Shown here: positions 25,915 through 34,176 of the stretch, piece by piece
How the letters are laid out: every line of letters starts with the position of its first letter
How positions within the stretch are numbered: the first letter of the stretch is position 1
Source: Aliishimia sp963678085
Lineage (GTDB): Bacteria; Pseudomonadota; Alphaproteobacteria; Rhodobacterales; Rhodobacteraceae
Reading direction: 5' to 3'
NCBI GenBank assembly: GCA_963678085.1
Contig: OY782680.1
Location: forward strand, 248,001-312,000
Length of the DNA: 64,000 nucleotides
Made by a program: the position numbers and the translations under genes
Notes under the pieces: generated by a model
Seen by the model: only the letters and a program-made list of their open reading frames with translations
What the model was told of the DNA's origin: nothing
The model's database searches: none

Positions 25915-26850
25915 TTATGCCTTTGCTGGGCGGCTGAGCAAATCGCTCAGCCCGCCTTTGGCATAAAGCACCATGACCACCAGAAGTGGACCATAGAGAA
26001 GGCGCCATTCGTGCAAAAACTGGCTTAGGATTTCCTCTGCCAGAACGATGAAGAAGGCCCCAAGAATAGCGCCATTGCGGCTGCTTAGACCGCCTAGAAC
26101 GACCACAACAATCAAATCGCCCGACCGCTGCCAGGCTGCGAGCGCGGGGCTGACAAATTCGGCATGCTGCATTGTGAGCAGGCCGGACACACCAGCAATC
26201 ATCGCGGCGATCACATAGGCCACCAGTTGGTAGCGTTTGACGTTATAGCCCATAATGGCGGTGCGCTGAGGATTATCGCGGGCGGCGCGCAGAACACGCC
26301 CAAAGCGCGCTTCGCTGATCCGATGCACCCCCCACCAGGCGGCGATCATGGTGGCAAGGATCACAAAATAAAGCCCGCTGCCATTTTGCACGACATCGCT
26401 GCCCCAAAGCGTCGCTAGTGACCAAAGCGTCAGGCCATCATCGCCCCCATATGCGGCGAGAGAGGAGAGGGTGAAAAAGATCATTTGTCCAAAGGCGAGC
26501 GTGATCATCAGAAAGTAGACGCCGCTTGTGCGCAGGGCCAGCGCGCCAGTGACCAAGGCCACGGCGGCAGTGACCGCGAGCGTTATCGCCAGCAGCACCA
26601 GGATGTTCTCAATGCCCGACTCCAGCGCAATGGCCGCCGCATAGGCCCCCACCGCGACGAAGGCGGCATGACCAAGGCTCACCATGCCACCATGGGCAAT
26701 TAGTAGATTGAGCGAGATCGCGGCAATGGCGAGGAGCATCGCTTTGATGAGGAGGCCGGACAGATAGCCCGCGCCCATCAGTTCTAGCGCCATCGGTGCT
26801 ATCAGCAAGAGCGCGAAAATAGCGAGCCCGGTGGTGAATGCACGGTCCAT
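25915..26850 (-). CDS. ABC transporter permease, LivM type
   Basis: A 311-residue integral membrane protein with about eight to nine hydrophobic segments, starting MDRAFTTGLAIFALLLIAPMALELMG. It has the LivM pattern NLLIAHGGMVSLGHAAFVAVGAY and the EAA-like cytoplasmic loop RILRAARDNPQRTAIMGYNVKR in outline (here VLRAARDNPQRTAIMGYNV). It forms the transmembrane channel with the LivH-type permease. Its start codon overlaps the LivH-type stop, indicating coupled translation. Confidence 0.9.
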   Translation of the reverse strand: MDRAFTTGLAIFALLLIAPMALELMGAGYLSGLLIKAMLLAIAAISLNLLIAHGGMVSLGHAAFVAVGAYAAAIALESGIENILVLLAITLAVTAAVALVTGALALRTSGVYFLMITLAFGQMIFFTLSSLAAYGGDDGLTLWSLATLWGSDVVQNGSGLYFVILATMIAAWWGVHRISEARFGRVLRAARDNPQRTAIMGYNVKRYQLVAYVIAAMIAGVSGLLTMQHAEFVSPALAAWQRSGDLIVVVVLGGLSSRNGAILGAFFIVLAEEILSQFLHEWRLLYGPLLVVMVLYAKGGLSDLLSRPAKA

Positions 26851-27776
26851 TAAGCCACCCCACGCGCAGGCAGCAGCCCTTTTGGCCGGAAGATCAAGAT
26901 TGCTGCCATCAAAACGTAAATCAGCATTGATGCCAGCGCAGGGCCGATCTGATTGGCCACAGATGGCGAAAAGACTGCGGATAACAGCTCGACAGACAAG
27001 CTCCGCCCCAGCGTATCGATTAACCCGACAAGCAAAGCTGCGACAAAGGCCCCGCCAATGGAGCCAATCCCGCCAGTGATGATGACGACAAAAGCCACAA
27101 TCAGAATATTATCCCCCATGCCCGGCTCAATCGCGAATATCGGCGCAGCGATCACACCCGCCAAACCCGCCAGCATCGCACCAACGCCAAAGACAATCAT
27201 GAAAAGTCGCTTGATGTTCACACCAAGGGCCGAAACAATCTCGGGGGATGTGGCCCCAGCCCTAATCAGCATGCCAACCCTTGTATAGCTGACGATTGCA
27301 AACAAGGCTGCGGCAACGACCAGCCCAGCGATGATTGTGGCGAAACGATACACCGGATAGCGCAGTTGCTCTGTGAGTTGAACCGAGCCAGACAGAAATT
27401 CGGGCGGATCAATCGACAATGTTGTCGGACCAAAGACCACTTTCGCAAGCTCATTGAGAAAGATGATAATTCCAAAGGTCGCCAGCACTTGATCCAGATG
27501 GGAGCGCTCATAAAGGTGGCGAAAGATGAAAAACTCAAGAAACAGCCCAAAGGCAAGGGCGGTCACAAGCGAGAGCACCATCGCAAGCCCAAAGCTCCCG
27601 GTCATGCTGTAAAAGGCAAAGACCAGATAAGCGCCTACCATATACTGCACACCATGGGCCAGGTTGATAAAGCCCATCACACCAAAGACCAGAGTCAGCC
27701 CGGCGGCAATCAAAAACAGCAGGATGCCATACTGAATCCCGTTAAGGACGAGGATCAAGAAAAGTGTGAGAGACAT
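26850..27776 (-). CDS. ABC transporter permease, LivH type
   Basis: A 308-residue membrane protein with about eight hydrophobic segments, including LFLIAAGLTLVFGVMGFINL followed by AHGVQYMVGAY, a conserved LivH signature. It is separated from the upstream binding-protein gene by 67 bp that hold a strong stem-loop (27810-27835). This is a common way of giving the binding protein more transcript than the membrane parts. Substrate inferred to be aromatic from context. Confidence 0.9.
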   Translation of the reverse strand: MSLTLFLILVLNGIQYGILLFLIAAGLTLVFGVMGFINLAHGVQYMVGAYLVFAFYSMTGSFGLAMVLSLVTALAFGLFLEFFIFRHLYERSHLDQVLATFGIIIFLNELAKVVFGPTTLSIDPPEFLSGSVQLTEQLRYPVYRFATIIAGLVVAAALFAIVSYTRVGMLIRAGATSPEIVSALGVNIKRLFMIVFGVGAMLAGLAGVIAAPIFAIEPGMGDNILIVAFVVIITGGIGSIGGAFVAALLVGLIDTLGRSLSVELLSAVFSPSVANQIGPALASMLIYVLMAAILIFRPKGLLPARGVA

Positions 27777-27809
27777 GTCGTTCCTTTGAGAACTGACTTC
27801 AAAGCGGTG

Positions 27810-27835
27810 GGGGCCGCGCGATCACGCACAGCCCC
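27810..27835 (-). terminator. Stem-loop between binding protein and LivH-type permease genes
   Basis: On the minus strand GGGGCTGTGCG pairs with CGCGCGGCCCC over 11 positions (two G-U) around a TGAT loop. No U tract follows. It lies directly after the binding-protein stop, so a role as partial terminator or 3' RNA stabiliser that boosts binding-protein yield is likely. Confidence 0.6.
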
Positions 27836-27843
27836 GGCACAAT

Positions 27844-29010
27844 TTACATGCGGCAATCGTCGTGGAAACTGTCTTCGTAGTTTTCGACGATGGTACGCAC
27901 AAAGGAAGTGTGGAATTTCCCGTCTTCACGCTTTGCGACATTCAGCATGTGGAAATCCTGGATCGGATAGTGGTTGTTGTTAAAGGCGAAATCACCGCGC
28001 ACAGAGTTGAAATCTGCCGCCTTAATCGCGGCGCGCACAGCGTCCTTATCGCTCAGATCGCCGCCCAATTTGGCAACTGCGCTATCAATCAGCATGGCGG
28101 TATCATAGGCCTGCATCGCGTAAGAGCCAGGAATATAGCCATATTTTTCTTCGAACGCGGTCACGAAAGCGGTGTTTGCTTCGGTGTCCATATCAGGGGC
28201 CCAGGTGCCTGCGGCAAGAAAGCCAACGGCGGCGTCCTTCTGGCCGGGCAGGGTTGTTTCATCGGTTGTGAAAACCGACATGAATTTCTTGTTGCCCGCC
28301 AGCCCTGCCGCATCGAATTGCTTGACCAGACGCACACCCATGCCCCCTGGCATGAAGGTGAACATTGCTTCTGCGTCAGAGGTCGAAAGCCGCGCCAGCT
28401 CAGCCGAAAAATCCTGATGCCCAAGCGGGGTAAAGACTTCATCCGTTACCGTGCCATTGAAGGTCTGCTTGAAGCCGTCCATATTGTCACGCCCGGCCTG
28501 ATAATTGGGCGCCATTGCAAAGACATTGGTAAAGCCTTCTTCGTTGGCAATCATGCCGCTGACTTCGGCGTTCTGGTTGTTTTGATAGGAGGTCGCAAAG
28601 AAGTAGGGATTGCAGTTCTTCCCGGCAAAGGTCGATGGACCGGCATTGGGACTGATCAAGAAGGTCTCTGACGCCACAACTGGCTTAAAAATCGCTTGCA
28701 ACATGTTCGAGAATACGGTCCCGACAACGAAATCAACGTCTTCTTTCTCAATCAGCGATGTGGCTTTCAGCAGCGCAACATCGGGCTTTAACTCGTCATC
28801 TTCGATCACCAGTTCGGTTGCTTGCCCGCCAAGCGTGCCGCCTTTTTGCTCTAGGGCTAGCTGGAACCCGTCAACGATTTGTTGCCCAAGCGCGGCGGGT
28901 GGGCCAGACAAGGTGACGATCATCCCGATCTTTAGATCCTCCGCAAAGGCCGAGGACGCGCTCGCAGCGCTGATGGCCAATGCGCTGATGGATGCCTTGA
29001 ATGTACTCAT
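27844..29010 (-). CDS. ABC transporter periplasmic substrate-binding protein (Liv/HAAT family)
   Basis: A 388-residue secreted protein with a signal peptide (about 1-23, ending ASSAFA before EDLKIG) and a type I periplasmic binding fold: KIGMIVTLSGPPAALGQQIVDG, VDFVVGTVFSNMLQAI, and a C-terminal pair of cysteines (one at NCNPYFF, one at DDCRM). Related proteins bind branched-chain amino acids, amides or aromatic acids. It lies 41 bp after a flavin monooxygenase gene and next to tryptophan catabolism genes, suggesting tryptophan, kynurenine or another aryl acid as ligand. Confidence 0.88.
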   Translation of the reverse strand: MSTFKASISALAISAASASSAFAEDLKIGMIVTLSGPPAALGQQIVDGFQLALEQKGGTLGGQATELVIEDDELKPDVALLKATSLIEKEDVDFVVGTVFSNMLQAIFKPVVASETFLISPNAGPSTFAGKNCNPYFFATSYQNNQNAEVSGMIANEEGFTNVFAMAPNYQAGRDNMDGFKQTFNGTVTDEVFTPLGHQDFSAELARLSTSDAEAMFTFMPGGMGVRLVKQFDAAGLAGNKKFMSVFTTDETTLPGQKDAAVGFLAAGTWAPDMDTEANTAFVTAFEEKYGYIPGSYAMQAYDTAMLIDSAVAKLGGDLSDKDAVRAAIKAADFNSVRGDFAFNNNHYPIQDFHMLNVAKREDGKFHTSFVRTIVENYEDSFHDDCRM

Positions 29011-29051
29011 GATCTTTTCTCCCGTTGTTGTGACGCTTTCACAGCGCCTGT

Positions 29052-30281
29052 TTAGGTTTTCTGTCCGTAGCCTGCCTTTTTTGCGTAGCCCCTGACAATG
29101 GCTTTTCGCTCCGCGTGGCTCAGTACGTCGTTCACATCGGCAAACCCTGCCGGTGCCAGCTTTTCCACCTCGTCGATCACGCGCTCAGGTCCACCGATGC
29201 GGTTCAAACGCACAACCTCGGCGGTTTTCGGCAAACGCTCCAGCTCATAGCGATAGAGGGCTTCGCGGGGATGCGCCGAATTGGCAAGCTGATCGCTGAG
29301 GCAGCGCGCATCAAGTATCGCCTGTGCCGCGCCGTTTGAGCCGACCGGATACATCGGATGGGCCGCATCGCCCAAAAGTGTCACGCGCCCATGGGTCCAA
29401 CGTGGCAAAGGATCCCTATCGGCCATCGGATATTCGTAGATATCGCTGCTGGCTCGCACGAGCGCTGCGAGGTCCATGCCAGGGATGGTGAAGCGTTCGG
29501 CATAGGGCAACACTTTGGCAAGGGTGGTTTTCTTTGACCAGCTCTCGCGCTGCGGAGAGGTTTTGTCGCCATCCGCCACACGGATATTGACGACCCAGTT
29601 CATCAACTGTTTGCCGTCCTTTATCGGTGAAATCGGATAGAGAACGAATTTGCCGCTAAGCCCTCCGGCGATGGCCATGGTCTCGCCATCTTCCCACACA
29701 GGCCAATCCACAGCCCCGCGCCACATCACCACGCCCTGCCATTTGGCGGGCCCTTCGCTGGGATAGAACGCGCGACGCCCAACCGAGTGGATCCCATCGG
29801 CGCAGATCAGAACTTCGCTGCGCAGCGTCTCAGAGGCGCTGCCCGACAGGGTGTCTCTGAAATGAGCCGTCACGCCGCCCTCATCCTGAATAAAGCCCGC
29901 AAGACTGAGCCCGGTGCGAACCGCATCTTGCCCCATCCGCTCGATCACTGCATCATAAAGCAGCTTTTGCAAGCGCCCGCGATGGATCGAAAATTGCGGG
30001 TGATCATGCCCAGCATGAAGGCCGCGAAGCTCTCGCCAAACCTCCTGGCCTTTCAAGGTGAGATATCGCAGCTCACGGGTCCGTACCCCAATTTGATCAA
30101 GCCGCTCCAACAGGCCAAGCGCGGCCAGCTCTGCGATCGAATGCGGTAATGTATTGATGCCAACACCGACCTCGCGGACCTCTGCGGCCTGTTCGAGCAC
30201 GATGCACCCGATCCCGCGCGCATGCAGCATAAGCGCCGTGGTCAGCCCGCCAATCCCAGCGCCCGCAATTAGAACCTTCAT
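29052..30281 (-). CDS. FAD-dependent monooxygenase, PhzS-like aromatic hydroxylase
   Basis: A 409-residue class A flavoprotein monooxygenase. The FAD-binding GxGxxG is VLIAGAGIGGLTTALML (3-19), the middle DG motif is LICADGIHSVGR, and the second FAD motif is VTLLGDAAHPMYPVGSNGA. The run of segments GVGINTLPHSIAELAALGL, ELRYLTLKGQEVW, FSIHRGRLQ, MWRGAV and YPMADRDPLPRW follows that of Pseudomonas PhzS and related enzymes more closely than salicylate hydroxylase or kynurenine 3-monooxygenase. It overlaps the cupin gene (ATGA) and precedes the importer genes. The substrate is unknown; an aromatic acid tied to tryptophan breakdown is likely. Confidence 0.82.
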   Translation of the reverse strand: MKVLIAGAGIGGLTTALMLHARGIGCIVLEQAAEVREVGVGINTLPHSIAELAALGLLERLDQIGVRTRELRYLTLKGQEVWRELRGLHAGHDHPQFSIHRGRLQKLLYDAVIERMGQDAVRTGLSLAGFIQDEGGVTAHFRDTLSGSASETLRSEVLICADGIHSVGRRAFYPSEGPAKWQGVVMWRGAVDWPVWEDGETMAIAGGLSGKFVLYPISPIKDGKQLMNWVVNIRVADGDKTSPQRESWSKKTTLAKVLPYAERFTIPGMDLAALVRASSDIYEYPMADRDPLPRWTHGRVTLLGDAAHPMYPVGSNGAAQAILDARCLSDQLANSAHPREALYRYELERLPKTAEVVRLNRIGGPERVIDEVEKLAPAGFADVNDVLSHAERKAIVRGYAKKAGYGQKT

Positions 30282-30733
30282 GCGTCGTCAGCCTCGGGCG
30301 GTGGCAAGAAGTCAACCGCATGCGCGGCTGATATCGCCACCACTTCGGCTGGGTCGGGTTTGGGCCCCAGATTATGCAGCGCCCAAAACAGATCATAGAG
30401 CTTATGTGTCGGTGTCACCCAGAACAGCGTTTTGATCGTCTGGTCTGAGTTGTTAAAGATCCCATGGGGAATGCCACGCGGCAGCGTGATCAGATCGCCA
30501 GGCTCGCCAACGGCCTCTTCCCCGTTCAAAATGAAATCGAACCGGCCTTCAAGAATATAGAGGAATTCGTCCTGATCCGGGTGGATATGCGGGGGCACAA
30601 ACGTCCCTGGTGGCAGCGTTGCATGCCAGGAAAAACAGGCGTCACTCACTTGTTTGGGAACATAGGTTTGCCCCAAAATGTTCCATGTGATGGAATCGTA
30701 GCCCTCTGTTGATTTGATAACTTTCGCGTCCAT
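30278..30733 (-). CDS. Single-domain cupin, putative metal-dependent enzyme
   Basis: A 151-residue cupin. The first metal motif is PPHIHPDQDEFLYILEGRF (His49, His51, Glu56) and the second ends LPRGIPHGIFN (His90), so a complete 3-His/1-Glu site is present. The C-terminal 40 residues (LYDLFWALHNLGPKP onwards) extend beyond the barrel. It is the first gene of the leftward operon and overlaps the monooxygenase start. It could be a small dioxygenase or isomerase acting before or after the monooxygenase. No family of known function is recognised. Confidence 0.75.
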   Translation of the reverse strand: MDAKVIKSTEGYDSITWNILGQTYVPKQVSDACFSWHATLPPGTFVPPHIHPDQDEFLYILEGRFDFILNGEEAVGEPGDLITLPRGIPHGIFNNSDQTIKTLFWVTPTHKLYDLFWALHNLGPKPDPAEVVAISAAHAVDFLPPPEADDA

Positions 30734-30777
30734 GTCCCATCCCCCGTCGCTGGTCCAACCTTAAGAAACCCAGGAAC

Positions 30778-30789
30778 TATTTCAAGCTT
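30778..30789. promoter_or_regulatory. Candidate operator upstream of the cupin-monooxygenase-importer operon
   Basis: TATTTCAAGCTT repeats, base for base, the core of the larger palindrome at 31796-31816. It lies 45 bp upstream of the cupin ATG. The reverse strand reads AAGCTTGAAATA, giving a TTGAAA that could serve as -35. The shared sequence suggests one regulator, perhaps the MarR protein at 34889-35359, controls both promoters. Confidence 0.5.
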
Positions 30790-30877
30790 AGAGTTTTCCG
30801 AGGCATGTCGGGGAAAGAAACACCCATCCGTTATGGCTATGCCTTTGATCACGGGGCGCGGTGACACCTATGCCTAA

Positions 30878-31693
30878 TTATCCTGCAAGCGCTTGGCAGA
30901 GCGGATGACCTGGATCCTTTAAGCCATCAATCACGTTGAAATGGTGTTTGCCGGGGTCAGCCACCAGGTCCGTCTGGGTGCCTGCGCGCCCCCAGGTCTC
31001 TGCCAGACAAGCGGATTGACGCAAGAATTCGGGACGCTCGCACGCACCAACCCATGCGGTTACATCAATGCCGGGGCGGGGCGTGCAAAGTGCAGCGCTC
31101 TCGCTAACCGCAGTCTCGACCGTGAGCCCCAGTTTTTTGTTCATACTGTGCAGCCTCAGCGCGCGCAAATCATGCAGCCCGCTGATTGAAACCACACGCT
31201 CAACCCGCGCGGCAACAGGATCTGGCAAGGGGCTGGTTTCGCATACCATCCTTGTGACCAGATGCCCGCCAGCGGAATGACCTGTTAACCGGATCGGTCC
31301 TGACACGCGTTCTGCGGCTTTGCAGATGGCGCGCCCTATTTGTTGGGTGATTTCTGGCAAGCTGGCCTCCGGTGCGAGGGTATAGCTTGGCAGGACAACC
31401 GCCCAGCCCAAAGCCAAAGGCCCTGTCGCAAGATCGGACCAACTGGATTTGTCGAATGCGAGCCAATAGCCGCCGTGAACAATGACAACCAGCCCTTTCG
31501 GCACGGCCTCAGGCATAAACAAGTCAAACCGTTCGCGGGGGTGATCACCATAGGCGATATCGAGCTGGCCGGCCTGCTTCGCGCGAAACTTCTCGGCCTG
31601 CGCGCTCCAGATCTTTGGGTAGGTCATCGCGCCCTGAATATAGTCTGCGTTGGAGAAGGCGTCCTCCCAATCGATCCCAGCAGCATCTGTCAT
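30878..31693 (-). CDS. Kynurenine formamidase (arylformamidase), alpha/beta-hydrolase type
   Basis: A 271-residue alpha/beta hydrolase. The HGGYW oxyanion motif (residues 73-77) is the signature of the eukaryote-like N-formylkynurenine formamidase family. The nucleophile elbow is GHSAGG (Ser140) and a catalytic His is likely in HHFNVIDGL near the C-terminus. It hydrolyses N-formylkynurenine to kynurenine and formate, supplying the step missing from the plus-strand operon. The frame is open 61 codons further, but ATG 31693 with CAGG upstream gives the family N-terminus, and the extension would cross the divergent promoter. No KynB-type (cyclase) formamidase is present in the window. Confidence 0.83.
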   Translation of the reverse strand: MTDAAGIDWEDAFSNADYIQGAMTYPKIWSAQAEKFRAKQAGQLDIAYGDHPRERFDLFMPEAVPKGLVVIVHGGYWLAFDKSSWSDLATGPLALGWAVVLPSYTLAPEASLPEITQQIGRAICKAAERVSGPIRLTGHSAGGHLVTRMVCETSPLPDPVAARVERVVSISGLHDLRALRLHSMNKKLGLTVETAVSESAALCTPRPGIDVTAWVGACERPEFLRQSACLAETWGRAGTQTDLVADPGKHHFNVIDGLKDPGHPLCQALAG

Positions 31694-31795
31694 TGAAACG
31701 CCTGCAGACCTGTGAGCCCGAGGATCAGAACGCCTTGCATATTTCGCATCATCACTCTCCGCTGTTCTGGTTGCGCGACCTTCATAAACGCGAAA

Positions 31796-31840
31796 CTTGA
31801 ATATTTCAAGCTTGAAGTAATAGTCGGGCCGCGCTATGGT
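31796..31840 (+). promoter_or_regulatory. Divergent promoter and operator of the tryptophan/anthraniloyl-CoA operon
   Basis: CTTGAA (31796-31801), TAT, TTCAAG (31805-31810) and CTTGAA (31811-31816) make two overlapping perfect palindromes sharing one half site. The last half overlaps a TTGAAG (31812-31817) that is 17 bp from TATGGT (31835-31840), a reasonable sigma-70-type promoter for the gene starting at 31891. Part of the motif recurs at 30778. Operator function and the identity of the binder are inferred. Confidence 0.55.
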
Positions 31841-31890
31841 TTCCCCAAGAGCCGCTAGATCGCGGGAGACCCACAAAAAGGAGACCGTTC

Positions 31891-34176
31891 ATGCGTATTG
31901 CATGTTTGGGCGGCGGGCCGGCGGGCCTTTACTTTGCGATTTCCTCCAAGCTGAGAGATCCCGGTGCTGAGGTTGTTGTGATCGAGCGCAACAAGTTCGA
32001 TGATACTTTTGGCTGGGGTGTGGTGCTCTCGGATGAGACGCTGGACAATCTTGCCAAGAATGACCCTGTTAGCGCAAAGGCAATTGGCGACAATTTTGCG
32101 TATTGGGACGATATCGCGCTGCATTATCGTGGGGAAACACATGTCTCGTCGGGGCATGGGTTCTGCGGGATCGGGCGCAAGAAGCTTTTATTGGTGTTAC
32201 AGGACCGTGCCCGCGCCCTTGGTGTTGAGCTGCGGTTCGAAACAGAGGTGGGCAGCGCCGAAGACTACCGCCAAGAGTTCGACGTTGTGGTTGCCAGCGA
32301 CGGGCTGAATTCAAAGACCCGCACGCTTTATGCCGATAGCTTTAAGCCTGAAATTGATCAGCGTCTGTGTCAGTTTGTCTGGCTTGGCACGCATCAGAAA
32401 TTCTCGGATGCCTTCACCTTTATCTTTGAAGAAACCAAGCATGGTTGGATCTGGGTGCATGCCTATCAGTTCGACGATGATACGGCGACCTTTATTGTAG
32501 AATGCGCCCAAGACACGTTTGACAAATTCGGCTTTGGTGAGATGTCTCAGGCCGAAAGTATCGCGGTCTGTGAGGAGATTTTCAAAGATCACCTAGGCGG
32601 TCATTCTCTGATGACCAATGCGGGCCATATTCGTGGTTCTGCCTGGATCCGCTTCCCACGGGTTCTGTGCGAAAAATGGCATCATGAGAATGTTGTTTTG
32701 CTGGGCGATGCCAGTGCCTCGGCGCATTTCTCGATCGGCTCAGGCAGCAAGCTGGCGATGGAAAGCGCCATTGCGCTGGCCGAGTATATCCACAACGAAG
32801 ATAGTTTAGATGCGGCGTTTACTCGTTATCAAGAAGAGCGGCGGCTTGAAGTGCTGCGTTTGCAATCGGCGGCGCGCAACTCGCTTGAATGGTTCGAGCA
32901 GGTGGAGCGTTACTTGGGTCTTGATCCGGTGCAGTTGAACTATTCCATGCTCACGCGATCGCAGAGGATTAGCCACGAAAACCTGCGCCTGCGCGATCCC
33001 AAATGGATGGAAAGCGCAGAGCGTTGGTTTATGGGCCAAGCGGGCGTGACAGGGCCGGTGCGTGCGCCGATGTTTGTTCCGTTCAAGCTGCGCGATATGG
33101 ATCTAAAGAACCGCATCGTGGTCTCGCCCATGGCGCAATATCTGGCTAAGGACGGATGCCCCAATGATTGGCATTTGGCGCATTATGGCGAGCGGGCCAA
33201 GGGCGGGGCAGGGCTGGTTTATACCGAAATGACCTGTGTCAGTGCGACCGCTCGCATCACGCCGGGATGTCCAGGGCTTTACGCGCCAGAACATGAGTCG
33301 GGATGGAAGCGTTTGACCGATTTCGTGCACGATTTCACCGACGCTAAGATATGCTGCCAGATCGGGCATTCGGGGCGCAAGGGCTCCACCAATATCGGCT
33401 GGAAGGGCATGGACACGCCTTTGGCAAGTGGCAATTGGGAGATCGTCAGCGCCTCCGCACTGCCTTGGTCCGATCAGAACGCGATCCCGCGCGAAATTAC
33501 CCGCGCGCAGATGCATGAGGTGCGTGACCAATTTGTGGCCTCGACCCGAATGGCAGAACGCGCGGGCTTTGACATGATTGAGCTGCATGCAGCCCATGGG
33601 TATTTGATTTCGTCCTTTATCTCGCCCGTGTCCAACATTCGCACGGATGAGTATGGCGGCAGCCTTGAGAACCGCATGCGCTACCCGCTGGAAGTCTTTG
33701 CGGCGATGCGCTCGGTCTGGCCCTCACGCAAGCCAATGTCGGTGCGGATTTCAGCCAATGATTGGGTGGGCGAGGCGGGAGTCACGCCGCAAGAAGCCGT
33801 TGAGATCGCGCGGATGTTTACCGATGCGGGCGCTGATCTGATTGACGTCTCCGCCGGGCAAACCACAATAGATGCAAAGCCGGTCTATGGCCGTATGTTC
33901 CAAACGCCCTTTAGTGATCGCATCCGCAATGATGCAGGTATCAAGACAATGGCCGTGGGCAATATCTATGAGGCCGATCACGCCAACTCGATCCTCATGG
34001 CAGGGCGCGCTGATCTTGTCGCGGTTGGTCGCCCGCATCTGGCAGATCCTTATTGGACCTTGCATGAGGGGGCAAAAATCGGTGATCGGCAGGCGGCTTG
34101 GGCTAAGCCCTATGAGGCAGGGCGCGACCAGAGCTGGCGGCTTGCAGATCGAGAAGCGGAGGCAATTCGCGTATGA
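31891..34176 (+). CDS. 2-aminobenzoyl-CoA monooxygenase/reductase (salicylyl-CoA 5-hydroxylase-like fused to an old-yellow-enzyme domain)
   Basis: A 761-residue two-domain flavoenzyme. Residues 1-390 are a class A flavin hydroxylase (IACLGGGPAGLYFAISSKL at 3-21, VVVASDGLNSKTR about 132, LLGDASASAHFSIGSG about 270). Residues about 392-755 are an old-yellow-enzyme-like NADH:flavin oxidoreductase (FVPFKLRDMDLKNRIVVSPM, IELHAAHGYLISSFISP, DEYGGSLENRMRYPLEVF). This fusion matches the Azoarcus evansii enzyme that hydroxylates and then reduces the ring of 2-aminobenzoyl-CoA. AAAAAGGAG precedes the ATG. It heads the plus-strand operon; gene order with the CoA ligase and kynureninase supports anthraniloyl-CoA as substrate. 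Confidence 0.88.
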   Translation: MRIACLGGGPAGLYFAISSKLRDPGAEVVVIERNKFDDTFGWGVVLSDETLDNLAKNDPVSAKAIGDNFAYWDDIALHYRGETHVSSGHGFCGIGRKKLLLVLQDRARALGVELRFETEVGSAEDYRQEFDVVVASDGLNSKTRTLYADSFKPEIDQRLCQFVWLGTHQKFSDAFTFIFEETKHGWIWVHAYQFDDDTATFIVECAQDTFDKFGFGEMSQAESIAVCEEIFKDHLGGHSLMTNAGHIRGSAWIRFPRVLCEKWHHENVVLLGDASASAHFSIGSGSKLAMESAIALAEYIHNEDSLDAAFTRYQEERRLEVLRLQSAARNSLEWFEQVERYLGLDPVQLNYSMLTRSQRISHENLRLRDPKWMESAERWFMGQAGVTGPVRAPMFVPFKLRDMDLKNRIVVSPMAQYLAKDGCPNDWHLAHYGERAKGGAGLVYTEMTCVSATARITPGCPGLYAPEHESGWKRLTDFVHDFTDAKICCQIGHSGRKGSTNIGWKGMDTPLASGNWEIVSASALPWSDQNAIPREITRAQMHEVRDQFVASTRMAERAGFDMIELHAAHGYLISSFISPVSNIRTDEYGGSLENRMRYPLEVFAAMRSVWPSRKPMSVRISANDWVGEAGVTPQEAVEIARMFTDAGADLIDVSAGQTTIDAKPVYGRMFQTPFSDRIRNDAGIKTMAVGNIYEADHANSILMAGRADLVAVGRPHLADPYWTLHEGAKIGDRQAAWAKPYEAGRDQSWRLADREAEAIRV

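Noticed and set aside
24473..29010. Branched-chain amino acid transporter (livKHMGF) as the functional call
   Set aside because: Subunit families fit, but the operon begins with a cupin and an aromatic monooxygenase beside tryptophan genes, so leucine specificity is not supported; generic Liv-type naming is used instead.
29052..30281. Kynurenine 3-monooxygenase or salicylate hydroxylase
   Set aside because: Sequence blocks follow PhzS-like enzymes more closely, there is no C-terminal membrane anchor as in KMO, and no 3-hydroxyanthranilate dioxygenase partner is evident.
31694..31876. 61-residue extension of the kynurenine formamidase
   Set aside because: It would span the divergent promoter and its palindromes, has no family similarity, and the internal ATG matches the family start.
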